Translations under genes and position numbers: made by a program
Notes under the pieces: model-generated
Databases searched by the model: none
The model's input: the letters and a program-made list of their open reading frames with translations, nothing else
What the model was told of the DNA's origin: nothing
Part shown: positions 29,288 through 38,252 of the stretch, piece after piece
How positions within the stretch are numbered: position 1 is the first letter of the stretch
Layout: each line of letters begins with the position of its first letter
From: Pseudomonas sp. MYb185
GTDB taxonomy: Bacteria; Pseudomonadota; Gammaproteobacteria; Pseudomonadales; Pseudomonadaceae
Direction of reading: 5' to 3'
DNA length: 64,000 nucleotides
NCBI RefSeq assembly: GCF_002979975.1
Contig: NZ_PCQD01000003.1
Coordinates: forward strand, 372,001-436,000

Positions 29288-31099
29288 GTGATCGAGAATC
29301 TCCGTAATATCGCCATCATTGCCCACGTTGACCACGGCAAGACCACGCTGGTCGACAAGCTGCTGCGTCTGTCCGGTACATTGGATCGCAAGGAGCTCGA
29401 GAACGAGCGGGTCATGGACAGCAACGACCAGGAAAAGGAACGTGGTATCACCATCCTGGCGAAGAACACCGCGCTGAAGTGGAAGGACTACGACATCAAT
29501 ATCGTCGACACCCCCGGTCACGCCGACTTCGGCGGTGAAGTCGAGCGCGTCATGAGCATGGTCGACTGCGTACTGCTGGTAGTCGACTCCATCGACGGCC
29601 CCATGCCGCAGACCCGCTTCGTGACCCAGAAGGCGTTCCAGGCCGGCCTCAACCCGATCGTGGTGGTCAACAAGATCGACCGCCCCGGCGCACGCCCTGA
29701 CTGGGTGGTGGACCAGATCTTCGACCTGTTCGACAACCTTGGTGCCACCGAGGAGCAGCTGGACTTCCCGATCGTCTACGCCAGCGCCCTGAATGGTCTG
29801 TCCGGTCTGGACCACGAAAACCTGGAAGACAACATGGATGCGCTGTTCCAGGCCATCGTCGACCACGTGCCGGCGCCCAACGTCGATCTGGACGGCCCGT
29901 TCCAGATGCAGATTTCCCAGCTGGACTACAACAGCTTCCTGGGTGTGATCGGTGTCGGCCGCATCGCCCGGGGCAAGGTCAAGACCAATACCCCGGTGAT
30001 CGCCATCGGCGCCGATGGCAAGAAGCGCCAGGGCCGTGTTCTCAAGATCATGGGCCACTCCGGCCTGCAGCGTGTCGAAGTCGCCGAGGCCCAGGCCGGT
30101 GATATCGTCTGCGTCAGCGGCATGGACGAGCTGTACATCTCCGATACCCTGTGCGACATGAACAACGTCGAGGCGCTGCCGCCGCTGACCGTCGACGAGC
30201 CCACCGTGTCCATGACCTTCCAGGTCAACGACTCGCCGTTCGCCGGCAAGGAAGGCAAGTTCGTCACCAGCCGCAACATCAAGGAACGTCTGGAGAAGGA
30301 ACTGCTGCACAACGTCGCCCTGCGTGTCGAAGAAGGCGACTCGGCGGACAAGTTCAAGGTCTCCGGTCGTGGTGAGCTGCACCTGTCGGTACTGATCGAA
30401 ACCATGCGCCGCGAAGGCTTCGAGCTGGCCGTGGGCCGCCCGGAAGTGGTGATCAGGGAAGTCGATGGCGAGAAGCAGGAGCCCTACGAGAACGTCATCA
30501 TCGACATCGAAGAGCAGCACCAGGGTGCGCTGATGGAACAGATGGGCCTGCGCAAGGGCGATCTGACCAACATGGCGCCGGACGGCAAGGGCCGCATCCG
30601 CCTGGAATACACCATTCCGGCGCGTGGCCTGATCGGCTTCCGCAACAACTTCCTGACCATGACCTCGGGTACCGGTATCCTGACCTCGACCTTCAGTCAC
30701 TACGGACCGATCAAAGGCGGTGACGTAGGCCACCGTCAGAACGGTGTACTGGTGTCCATGGCCACCGGCAAGGCGCTGACCTACTCGCTGGAAACCCTGC
30801 AGAGCCGCGGCAAGCTGTTCCTCGAGCCTGGTCAGGAGATCTACGAAGGTCAGCTGGCCGGCATCCACAGCCGCGACAACGACCTGGTGATCAACCCCAC
30901 CAAGGGCAAGAAGCTCGACAACATGCGTGCCTCTGGCAAGGATGAAGTCATCGCCCTGGTACCGCCGATCAAGTTCACCCTGGAGCAGGCGCTGGAATTC
31001 ATCGACGATGATGAGCTGGTTGAAGTGACGCCCAAGTCGATCCGTCTGCGCAAGAAGATTCTCGACGAGAACCAGCGCAAGCGGGCATCCAAGGGCTGA
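29288..31099 (+). CDS. typA: Translational GTPase TypA/BipA
   Basis: Ribosome-associated GTPase needed under stress and low temperature. The 603 residues begin [20 protein letters not shown], with the P-loop GHVD-type sequence, switch [13 protein letters not shown] and [12 protein letters not shown]. Domains II, III and V and the BipA-specific C-terminus ([18 protein letters not shown]) follow. The GTG at 29288 is preferred over the ATG at 29279 because AGGA lies eight bases before it and homologues begin at MIENLRN. Confidence 0.97.
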   Translation: MIENLRNIAIIAHVDHGKTTLVDKLLRLSGTLDRKELENERVMDSNDQEKERGITILAKNTALKWKDYDINIVDTPGHADFGGEVERVMSMVDCVLLVVDSIDGPMPQTRFVTQKAFQAGLNPIVVVNKIDRPGARPDWVVDQIFDLFDNLGATEEQLDFPIVYASALNGLSGLDHENLEDNMDALFQAIVDHVPAPNVDLDGPFQMQISQLDYNSFLGVIGVGRIARGKVKTNTPVIAIGADGKKRQGRVLKIMGHSGLQRVEVAEAQAGDIVCVSGMDELYISDTLCDMNNVEALPPLTVDEPTVSMTFQVNDSPFAGKEGKFVTSRNIKERLEKELLHNVALRVEEGDSADKFKVSGRGELHLSVLIETMRREGFELAVGRPEVVIREVDGEKQEPYENVIIDIEEQHQGALMEQMGLRKGDLTNMAPDGKGRIRLEYTIPARGLIGFRNNFLTMTSGTGILTSTFSHYGPIKGGDVGHRQNGVLVSMATGKALTYSLETLQSRGKLFLEPGQEIYEGQLAGIHSRDNDLVINPTKGKKLDNMRASGKDEVIALVPPIKFTLEQALEFIDDDELVEVTPKSIRLRKKILDENQRKRASKG

Positions 31100-31122
31100 T
31101 CGAGTCCACCGCAGCAGTGTTG

Positions 31123-31160
31123 AAAAAGCCCCCGATGGTTAGCGCCTCGGGGGCTTTTGA
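31123..31160 (+). terminator. Intrinsic terminator of typA
   Basis: AAAAGCCCCCGA (31124-31135) pairs perfectly with TCGGGGGCTTTT (31147-31158). The T-ending right arm serves the + strand and the A-starting left arm makes it potentially bidirectional. Confidence 0.9.
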
Positions 31161-31213
31161 TTTCCGGTAGTTCCCATGCCAGCGTTATATGGATGCTCGA
31201 GAAGAGTACGGGG

Positions 31214-32179
31214 TCAATGACCTGGCTGAATGAACTGGCGCGCCTTTCTCAAGCGTTCGAGCAATTGTGAGCGCTCGAACATCAGCACCAATACCAGCGA
31301 TATGGCAAACGGGATCAACAGGTAAAGAAACCGGAATACCAACAGGGCTGCCAGTAGGTCTGCCGGCTCCATGTTCGGCAGTGCCAGGAAAAACAGCACT
31401 TCCAGCACGCCGAGACCACCCGGTGCATGGGACAGCATGGCTGCGGAAAAAGAGGCTACAAAAATGCCCAGCACGATCAGGTAGCCGGGGTTGCTTTCGG
31501 CGGGTAGTGCAAAATAGATGATTCCGGCGGCCGCCAGCACTTCCAGCGGGCCAATCACCAACTGGGCCAGCACGATCGAGGGTCGTGGATACTCAACCTT
31601 GAAACGGCGGATGTGCAGCGGTTTCAGTTGGCGCAGGCTGCCAAACACATACAGCGTGATGATCGCCAGCAAGCAGGCTCCCAGCGTATATCCGCCCCAG
31701 ATCGGGAAATCGGATATGAAATAACTCGGTAGCTGGGGATTCAGCATCAGGGAGATACCGCCCAAAAAGATGCAGGCCAGCGCAAAGGTGATGGAGCATA
31801 AGGCGATCAGTACTCCTACCTCGATACCCTCCAGCCCTTTGGAGGTATAGGCGCGATAACGAATGATGGCGCCGGACAGCACGGACGCGCCAACATTGTG
31901 CGCCACCGAATAGGTTGTGAAGGAACAGGCGAAAACGAAAGGGAAAGGCAGGCGCTTATGGAGATGACGTAGTGCCAACGAATCGTAGCCAGTCAACGCA
32001 GTGAAGGCCAGCACCGTACAGAAAAACGCCAGAATCCAATGCGATACCGTAATGGCATGCAGGCTGAACAGTACATCGTCCATGGAGATATCACGGAGTT
32101 GGTGATACAGCAGCCAGATTGAGAAAATGACAGCTATCAGACCAACCAGCGGCCAAAGATGATCTTTGGTTAAGCGCAT
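31214..32179 (-). CDS. UPF0104/YbhN-type integral membrane protein
   Basis: A 321-residue polytopic inner-membrane protein with about eight hydrophobic segments, of the lysylphosphatidylglycerol synthase transmembrane family (YbhN/AglD2-like). The segments TTYSVAHNVGASVLSGAIIRYR and SHAPGGLGVLEVLFFL (shown only in part of the family as the flippase core) are recognisable; no catalytic aminoacyl-transferase domain is attached. Members are thought to move or anchor lipids. AAGGAA lies seven bases before the ATG at 32179. Hand-counted lines give about 53% GC, lower than the flanking genes, which hints at separate ancestry. Confidence 0.8.
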   Translation of the reverse strand: MRLTKDHLWPLVGLIAVIFSIWLLYHQLRDISMDDVLFSLHAITVSHWILAFFCTVLAFTALTGYDSLALRHLHKRLPFPFVFACSFTTYSVAHNVGASVLSGAIIRYRAYTSKGLEGIEVGVLIALCSITFALACIFLGGISLMLNPQLPSYFISDFPIWGGYTLGACLLAIITLYVFGSLRQLKPLHIRRFKVEYPRPSIVLAQLVIGPLEVLAAAGIIYFALPAESNPGYLIVLGIFVASFSAAMLSHAPGGLGVLEVLFFLALPNMEPADLLAALLVFRFLYLLIPFAISLVLVLMFERSQLLERLRKARQFIQPGH

Positions 32180-32421
32180 TCTGGTTTCCTTTGGGGAAGC
32201 GACAGTCTCCATCGGGCTGAGGCAACACAATAATATCGAGGTATATGAGCCGGGTATTGATCGAGCGCGATCATTGTACCGCTTCGAAGTCCTCTGAGTC
32301 CTACTGACCCTTGTAACCGACTTTTACGCTGATAATGGAGCAGCATCCCGGGACTGCCGCCTGGCACCGGTGCTGCTTCCGTAGGGGGCGCTCCGCAGGA
32401 CAGGGTCCAGCCCCGTGGCCC
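32180..32421. other. Gap between chemoreceptor and UPF0104 genes
   Basis: No gene is seen. It contains the UPF0104 promoter region (AT-rich at 32220-32280) and, near 32338-32383, AGCAGCA pairing with TGCTGCT around the palindrome GCACCGGTGC. These could form a weak terminator for the chemoreceptor gene. Confidence 0.3.
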
Positions 32422-34353
32422 TTATACGCGGAACTGCTGCACCAGTGAGCGCAGCTGTTCGGCCAGTTGCGCCAGCGATTCGCTGGCCTGGGTCGATTGC
32501 CCCACGCTGCGGCTGGTCTGCTCCGCCACATCATTGATACCGTGGATGTTCTGGTTGATCTCGCGGGCGGTGGCGCTCTGCTCTTCGGCGGCGCTGGCGA
32601 TCTGCTGCATCATCTCGTCGATCAGCAGTACGCCGTGGGCGATGCGCTCCAGCGACTCGCCGGTCTCGCCGATACGCTCCACGGTATTCTGTGCATTTTC
32701 GCGACTGCCATGCATGACCTTCTCGGCGCGCACCGCACCACTCTGCAATTTCTCGATGGTCGCCTGAATCTCGGTGGTCGAATCCTTGGTGCGGCTGGCC
32801 AGGGAGCGCACCTCGTCCGCCACTACGGCAAAGCCCCGGCCGCTTTCGCCGGCCCGCGCCGCCTCGATGGCCGCATTCAGGGCCAGCAGGTTGGTCTGCT
32901 CGGCGATGTTCTCGATCACCTGCAATACCGAGCCGATCCGGTCACTGTCACCCTTGAGCTCGCTGACCACGCCGACGGCATTGTCGATATCATTGGCCAG
33001 ATGGTTGATCGCACCCACCGTGTCTGCCACCACGCTGCGCCCCTGATTGGCATCATTGGTCGCCTGGCGAGCGCTGTCGGCGGCGCGCAAGGTATTGCGC
33101 GCCACTTCCTCGACGGTAGCGGTCATCTCGTTCATCGCCGCCGCCGCGCTGGTGATCTGGGTAGTCTGGTGCTGCATGCCGGCTTCGGTCCCTTCATTGA
33201 CCTGAGCCAGCTCGGTGGCGGCTGCCGCCACCTGTTCGGAGTACTGGCTGACCTCGCCGAGCATGGTCCGCAGGCTGTCCTGCATGGTATGGATGGAAGC
33301 CAGCAGACTGGTGCTGTCGCCCGCCTTCAATTGGATATGCGCGGTCAGATCACCCTGGGCGACCTGATGCACGATAGTTGCCGCATATTCCGGGTCACCG
33401 CCCAGCGTACGTACCACCGAGCGCACCAGTAGCAGGCAGGCGAACACCGCGATGACGATTATCACTAGGGTCACCAGCACCAGGGTCCAGAAGATCGAAT
33501 CGATTTCGGCCAGGGCCACGGCCCGCTGGGTCTCCAGCACCAGCCCCCAGCCCAGCAGCGGAATGAAGCTGTAGCTGCCGACCACCTTGACCCCGGCGGC
33601 ATTGTCATACAATCCCACACCGCTACGCCCGGAGGCGATCGCGCGCCCGGCCTCGCTGTTGACCGGATGCTCCATGCTGCGCAGGGATGCCGCCGGGGTG
33701 ACCGGCGCACCGGTACCATCCAGCAGAAAGATCTCCGACCCGTCGGCACGGGCCAGTTCGCTGACCCGGTCGAGAATGGTGTCTACCCTCACTGCCCCGC
33801 GTATCACGCCGACGACCTGCTGGCCGCGTCGTACCGGGATGGCCACGGTGCTGACGCGGTTGCCGGTGGCCCGGGAGATGACCGGCTGGGAAAAACTGTC
33901 GTTACCGTTGATCGCCTCGCGGAACCAGTCGCGGTCAGCCACATCGAAGGCCTCGGCCTCTTCGGCGCTCAGGACCTGTGCACGTCCGTCATAGCTCACC
34001 CCGACCACGCCCCGGCCATTGGGAGCGACGAAAAAGATCGTATCGTAGTGGCCCTGGGCACTGGCGATGCGTTCGAGCAGATGTTCCAGTTGCCGCTCAT
34101 CGAGATCGCGGGCCGCATCCAGGCTGGCCAGGTAGCGCATCTCATCCTGTCGCGCCAGCGCCCAATCGACGAAGGAGGCGGCGTTCAGCTCACTGGTCGC
34201 CTGCAATTCATCCAGCGTGGCGCGGGTAAAGGACTCACGGTAGGAAACGAATACCAGGCTGGTCACTGTCAGCACCGCAGCCAGCACCAGACCGACGATC
34301 ATCAGCGTCAGCCGGACACCGAATCCCAGAGAGGCAGAGCGGGTGGAGGACAT
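32422..34353 (-). CDS. Methyl-accepting chemotaxis protein with dCache sensor
   Basis: A 643-residue chemoreceptor. TM1 is at about 12-35 and a periplasmic dCache-type sensor spans about 40-280 ([14 protein letters not shown] and [16 protein letters not shown] are typical). TM2 is at about 288-312, followed by HAMP and the signalling domain with tip [20 protein letters not shown]. The Arg-Trp-Phe cluster resembles amino-acid-binding dCache domains, but the full motif is not evident, so the ligand is unknown. AAGGA precedes the ATG at 34353. No C-terminal CheR-tethering pentapeptide is present (ends LVQQFRV). Confidence 0.9.
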   Translation of the reverse strand: MSSTRSASLGFGVRLTLMIVGLVLAAVLTVTSLVFVSYRESFTRATLDELQATSELNAASFVDWALARQDEMRYLASLDAARDLDERQLEHLLERIASAQGHYDTIFFVAPNGRGVVGVSYDGRAQVLSAEEAEAFDVADRDWFREAINGNDSFSQPVISRATGNRVSTVAIPVRRGQQVVGVIRGAVRVDTILDRVSELARADGSEIFLLDGTGAPVTPAASLRSMEHPVNSEAGRAIASGRSGVGLYDNAAGVKVVGSYSFIPLLGWGLVLETQRAVALAEIDSIFWTLVLVTLVIIVIAVFACLLLVRSVVRTLGGDPEYAATIVHQVAQGDLTAHIQLKAGDSTSLLASIHTMQDSLRTMLGEVSQYSEQVAAAATELAQVNEGTEAGMQHQTTQITSAAAAMNEMTATVEEVARNTLRAADSARQATNDANQGRSVVADTVGAINHLANDIDNAVGVVSELKGDSDRIGSVLQVIENIAEQTNLLALNAAIEAARAGESGRGFAVVADEVRSLASRTKDSTTEIQATIEKLQSGAVRAEKVMHGSRENAQNTVERIGETGESLERIAHGVLLIDEMMQQIASAAEEQSATAREINQNIHGINDVAEQTSRSVGQSTQASESLAQLAEQLRSLVQQFRV

Positions 34354-34594
34354 ATTCGGTTCCTTGACAGTTATCGGGATCACATCAGGGTATCGGCAGA
34401 AAACAGCTGGGCTTTACTGATATCGACAGCTGGCATTGCCGGACACCAGCTTGGCTGGTAGCCGGGGATTGACAGCGCGCAGGCCAGCCTGCAACGTACC
34501 GCGGGGTGTTGATCCATTGAGCTGTCGAGGCCGTGTGCGACATGGGGGAGCGGCATGTGACTCCATGGCGCGGCCTGACGCGGGGGAGGGGGCT

Positions 34595-35086
34595 ATGAAC
34601 AAGATCAAGCGCACGCGTGACAGCATGCACGGGTTGGCCGATTCGTTGGGCAACCTGCTGATGGAGGCCTTTCATTACCTGGCGCTGTTCGCCATCGGGG
34701 TGGTGACGGCCTGGGGCGGGGTGATGGCCTTTGTCGGCATGCTCGAGAAGGGGCAGATCACGGTCGATGACATTCTGCTGCTGTTCATCTATCTGGAACT
34801 GGCGGCGATGGTCGGTATCTATTTCAAGACCAACCATATGCCGATCCGCTTCATGATCTATGTAGCGATCACGGCACTGACCCGGCTGCTGATTTCCGAT
34901 ATCTCGCATAACCATCAGCCGGGGTGGGGCGTGGTCATGGTGTCGGGGGCGATACTGTTGCTGGCACTGGCAATCCTGGTGGTGCGCTATGCCTCGGCGC
35001 GCTTCCCGGCGGTCAGCGCCGGCCCCCGACAGCGGGCCCGGAACCGCGAGGATGCCAGCGCCGAACGCGACGACCTGGAGGACTGA
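34595..35086 (+). CDS. psiE: PsiE-family membrane protein
   Basis: A 163-residue inner-membrane protein with four hydrophobic segments, matching the phosphate-starvation-inducible PsiE family (EAFHYLALFAIGVV, FIYLELAAMVGIYF, MPIRFMIYVAITALTR). The function is unknown in all species. The ATG at 34595 has GGGGGAGGGGG just upstream; longer in-frame starts run into the chemoreceptor promoter. It is divergent from the chemoreceptor and convergent with azlD. No obvious Pho box was spotted. Confidence 0.8.
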   Translation: MNKIKRTRDSMHGLADSLGNLLMEAFHYLALFAIGVVTAWGGVMAFVGMLEKGQITVDDILLLFIYLELAAMVGIYFKTNHMPIRFMIYVAITALTRLLISDISHNHQPGWGVVMVSGAILLLALAILVVRYASARFPAVSAGPRQRARNREDASAERDDLED

Positions 35087-35100
35087 CCCCGCTGCGCCGC

Positions 35101-35448
35101 TCAGGCGGCGATAGTGGCCAGCAGCTTCACCGCACCGTACATCGCCACGCCGGCGAACACTGGCCAGCCCAGCGACCGGGTCCGGTACCAGACCAGCAGG
35201 GTCAGCAGTACACCGCAGGCGGTAGCCAGCCAGGAAGACAGCGTGAGACTGGTCGGTACCAGCGATACGCCGAACATGGCGGCGATCATCGCAGGGCCGA
35301 GCACGCTGAGCCAGCCGGGCATGGCCTCGACAGCACTGTCCTCGCGCTGGCGGGCCAGGTGGCGTTGCATCCACAGTAGTGGCAGCAGACGCATGAGCAG
35401 CGTACCCAGTGCCGCCGCCAGCATGGCGATCCACAGTGCGCTACCCAT
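35101..35448 (-). CDS. azlD: AzlD-family small subunit of branched-chain amino-acid exporter
   Basis: A 115-residue protein with four membrane segments, the small partner of AzlC-type permeases (BrnE/YgaH in other species), which together export branched-chain amino acids or methionine. The conserved TLLMRLLPLLWM segment is at the N-terminus. Its ATG overlaps the azlC stop by 8 bp, typical of this pair. Confidence 0.85.
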   Translation of the reverse strand: MGSALWIAMLAAALGTLLMRLLPLLWMQRHLARQREDSAVEAMPGWLSVLGPAMIAAMFGVSLVPTSLTLSSWLATACGVLLTLLVWYRTRSLGWPVFAGVAMYGAVKLLATIAA

Positions 35449-36169
35449 GTCGCTTGCCTCCTGCCCGGGTGCTGCTCAGGGCCTGGAACAGCAATGCACC
35501 ACTGGCCGCCGCCAGCGGGATCGCCGCGTTCGGCCAGCCATTGAGGGTCAGCAACAGCGCGATGACGCTGGTGCTGCCGAGGGCAATGGCCCAGGGCCGC
35601 GAGTTGAAGCGCGGTGCCAGCAGCACCAGGAACAGCGCCGGCAGGGCGAAGGGCATGACCTCCCCGAGCAGTGGCCAGCGCTGGGTCAGTTCCCGACCGG
35701 CCACGGCCCCCAGTGCGGTACCGCCGATCCAGCTGAACCAGGCCAGCAGCGCTGCGCCGGTGTACCAGCCCAGGCGCTCGCTCGGTGCCAGCTGCGGCAG
35801 GCGGCTATGGGCCAGGGCGAAGATCTGGTCGGTCAGGCCATGCATCAACCATGGCCACCCGCGGCTGGCGGGCAGCCACTGAGCCAGGTTCGGTCCATAG
35901 ACCATATGCCGGGCATTGATCAGCAGTGTCATCAGTACCACCAGCCACAACGGTGCTCCAGATGCCACCATGGCAACGAACAGGAACTGCGAGGCGCCGG
36001 CATAGATCAGCACCGAGATGAGGATGGCTTCCCAGACGCTGAAGCTGGCCTGCACCGCGATCAGCCCGAAGGAAATGGCCACCGGGATATAGCCTCCCAG
36101 CAGCGGAATGGCCTCGCGCATGCCCGCCAGCCATGGGCTGGCGCCGGAAAGGGTAACCCTGGAATTCAT
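35441..36169 (-). CDS. azlC: AzlC-family permease, large subunit of branched-chain amino-acid exporter
   Basis: A 242-residue membrane protein with the family motifs GYIPVAISFGLIA, YAGASQFLFVAMV and LLINARHMVYGPNL. It works with AzlD to export branched-chain or related amino acids. It overlaps the end of the upstream regulator gene by 4 bp (ATGA), so regulator, permease and small subunit form one tightly coupled operon. Confidence 0.92.
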   Translation of the reverse strand: MNSRVTLSGASPWLAGMREAIPLLGGYIPVAISFGLIAVQASFSVWEAILISVLIYAGASQFLFVAMVASGAPLWLVVLMTLLINARHMVYGPNLAQWLPASRGWPWLMHGLTDQIFALAHSRLPQLAPSERLGWYTGAALLAWFSWIGGTALGAVAGRELTQRWPLLGEVMPFALPALFLVLLAPRFNSRPWAIALGSTSVIALLLTLNGWPNAAIPLAAASGALLFQALSSTRAGGKRHG

Positions 36170-36696
36170 GCGGTTTCCCCTTCCCTGGCATAGATGACGA
36201 CGACCAGCAGCGTGGCACCGGCCTCGCCTGTCCGGTACTGGTGTGGCTGGTCGGCGGCGAAGCTGTGGCTCTGTCCCGCCGACAACGGTCTGCTGCCGTC
36301 GTGCGTGCCGATTTCCAGTTGCCCGCTGAGCACGGTGATCGACTCGCAGGTACCGGCGGAGTGGGGCTCAGCCTTGCGCAGCGTATTCGGCGCGCAGCTC
36401 ATCCAGTAGGCATCGACCCGTGGATCGCCGTCGCCCTGGTCGATCAACCGCACCTGGACGCCACCGTCTTCAACGGCCACGTTCAAGGGCGCTATCAGGT
36501 CACCGAAAGGGACCTGCAAACGCGCGGCCAGGCGCCAGATGGTATCCAGTGTGGGATTACCATTGCCCTGTTCCAGGCGTGACAGGTTGGACTTGGCGAT
36601 GCCGGCGTCGGCGGCGAGTTGGGACAGCGACAGGCCGCAGCGCTGGCGCAGGCGCTGGAGGTGATGGCCGAGGGCATCGAGACTGGGTTTATCCAT
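36166..36696 (-). CDS. XRE-family regulator with cupin sensor domain
   Basis: A 176-residue transcription factor. A Cro/C1 helix-turn-helix lies at about residues 10-64 (GLSLSQLAADAGIAKSNLSR and LARLQVPFGDL) and a C-terminal cupin barrel (VLSGQLEIGTHDGS, AGQSHSFAADQPHQYR) probably senses a small molecule. It is the first gene of the azlCD operon and likely regulates export of the cognate amino acid. A multi-part inverted repeat just upstream is the probable operator. Confidence 0.88.
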   Translation of the reverse strand: MDKPSLDALGHHLQRLRQRCGLSLSQLAADAGIAKSNLSRLEQGNGNPTLDTIWRLAARLQVPFGDLIAPLNVAVEDGGVQVRLIDQGDGDPRVDAYWMSCAPNTLRKAEPHSAGTCESITVLSGQLEIGTHDGSRPLSAGQSHSFAADQPHQYRTGEAGATLLVVVIYAREGETA

Positions 36697-36706
36697 GGCG
36701 GGCTCG

Positions 36707-36748
36707 CAATCGTTCTATTTATCGAACGTTCTATAGAAGGAACGATTG
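36707..36748. promoter_or_regulatory. Putative operator of the XRE-cupin/azlCD operon
   Basis: CAATCGTTC (36707-36715) and GAACGATTG (36740-36748) form a perfect 9-bp inverted repeat. The interval holds the palindromes GAACGTTC (36724-36731) and TTCTATAGAA (36729-36738). The region begins 11 bp upstream of the regulator's ATG, in an AT-rich stretch that must contain the promoter, so autorepression is likely. Confidence 0.6.
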
Positions 36749-36820
36749 TTTGTCAATCCGGCGCTGGGTGTGGCTCTCAGACATCCAGGCTGGCTCAGCC
36801 GATCCTTCCGGGCGGGCCGC

Positions 36821-38230
36821 TCAGAACGAGCGCAGCATAAGCCCCAGCAGTTCCATCGCCTGTTCACTGTCAGCGCCCCAGGCATGCCCATGATTCAGTC
36901 GGGCGCAGTGGCGAAAGCCCTGGCTGGCCGAGAAGATCGGGCCGGGGGCCAGGCTGATACCCTGGGCCAGCGCCAGGCGGAACAGCTGCAGCGAGTCGAC
37001 CTGCTCGGGAAACTCGAACCACAGGAAATAGCCGCCGTTGGGGCGGGTGACCCGGGTACCTTTCGGGAAGTGCCGGGCCGCTGAGGCGAGCATGGCATCC
37101 TGCTGGCGTTCCAGGGCGTGGCGTAGCTTGCGCAGGTGGCGGTCGTAGCCACCGTGCTGCAGATAATCGGCGATGGCCACCTGTGCCGGTACCGAGGGAG
37201 AAATGGTGGTCATCAGCTTGAGCCGGGCGATGCGCTCGGTAAAACGCCCGCCGGCGACCCAGCCGACGCGATAGCCCGGCGCCAGGGTCTTGGAGAAGGA
37301 GCCACAGTGCATGACCAGGCCATCGGTATCCAGGCCCTTGATCGGCGTGGGTGGGCGTTCGCCGTAGTACAGGTCGGCATAGACGTCATCTTCGATCAGC
37401 GGTACCTGGTGCTGGCGCAGCAGGTTGTAGAGCTCCTGTTTGCGACTGTCATCCAGGCTGGCGCCGAGCGGATTCTGGAAGCTGCTCATGAACCAGCAGG
37501 CCTTGATCGGCAGGCTGCCCAGGCGCTCGCGCAGTACCCCCAGGTCGACCCCGTCACGCGGATGCACCGGGATCTCCACCGCCTTGAGCTGCAAGCGTTC
37601 GAGTACCTGCAGGCAGGCATAGAAGGCGGGTGACTCGATGGCCACCAGGTCGCCGGCCTGGGTCACGCTCTGCAGTGCCAGGTTGAGTGCCTCCAGCGCG
37701 CCATTGGTGATGACCAGTTCTTCCATTGGCAACATCACCCCACTGACCATGTAGCGCAGGGCGATCTGGCGCATCAGGTCGGGGTTGCCGGAGGTCATGT
37801 CGGCGATGATGTCGTGCGGTGACAGGTTGCGCAGGCTGTGCGCCATGGAGCGGGCCAGCCGGGCCAGGGGAAACAGGTCGGGGCTGGGAAAGGCCGAACC
37901 GAAGGGCACGGTGTGCGGATCCTTCAGCGAACCCAGCACCGAGAACACCAGTTCACTGACATCCACATCGGTCGCCTGGTGTGGGGCCAGGCTGGGCTGC
38001 GGCTCTGGCAACGGCAGCGCGGCCAGGCTGCGGACAAAGTAGCCGGAGCGTGCCCTGGCCTGGATCAGGCCGCGGTCTTCGAGCAGGTAATAGGCCTGGA
38101 ACACGGTGGACGGGCTGACCCCGTAGCTCTGGCTGGCCTGGCGTACCGAGGGGATCTTTTCCCCCGGTGCCAGGATGCCATTGCGGATCAGATCGGCGAT
38201 ATTGTCGGCCAGGCGTTCATAGCGTTTCAT
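36821..38230 (-). CDS. MocR-type regulator (GntR DNA-binding domain fused to aminotransferase-like domain)
   Basis: A 469-residue PLP-dependent transcription factor. The N-terminal winged helix (GEKIPSVRQASQSYGVSPST) is followed by a fold-type-I aminotransferase domain with the PLP lysine in HCGSFSKTLAPGYRVGW. The ATG at 38230 gives the standard MKRYERLADNIADLIRNG start. MocR proteins often control PLP, GABA, taurine or transport genes; the target here is not evident, and the flanking genes are azlCD and ccoG, both in the same direction. Confidence 0.9.
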   Translation of the reverse strand: MKRYERLADNIADLIRNGILAPGEKIPSVRQASQSYGVSPSTVFQAYYLLEDRGLIQARARSGYFVRSLAALPLPEPQPSLAPHQATDVDVSELVFSVLGSLKDPHTVPFGSAFPSPDLFPLARLARSMAHSLRNLSPHDIIADMTSGNPDLMRQIALRYMVSGVMLPMEELVITNGALEALNLALQSVTQAGDLVAIESPAFYACLQVLERLQLKAVEIPVHPRDGVDLGVLRERLGSLPIKACWFMSSFQNPLGASLDDSRKQELYNLLRQHQVPLIEDDVYADLYYGERPPTPIKGLDTDGLVMHCGSFSKTLAPGYRVGWVAGGRFTERIARLKLMTTISPSVPAQVAIADYLQHGGYDRHLRKLRHALERQQDAMLASAARHFPKGTRVTRPNGGYFLWFEFPEQVDSLQLFRLALAQGISLAPGPIFSASQGFRHCARLNHGHAWGADSEQAMELLGLMLRSF

Positions 38231-38252
38231 CGGTATTTCCGCGGTGGATGAG

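Noticed and set aside
29216-30868. Minus-strand open frame of 550 codons opposite typA
   Set aside because: Antisense artefact of typA codon usage.
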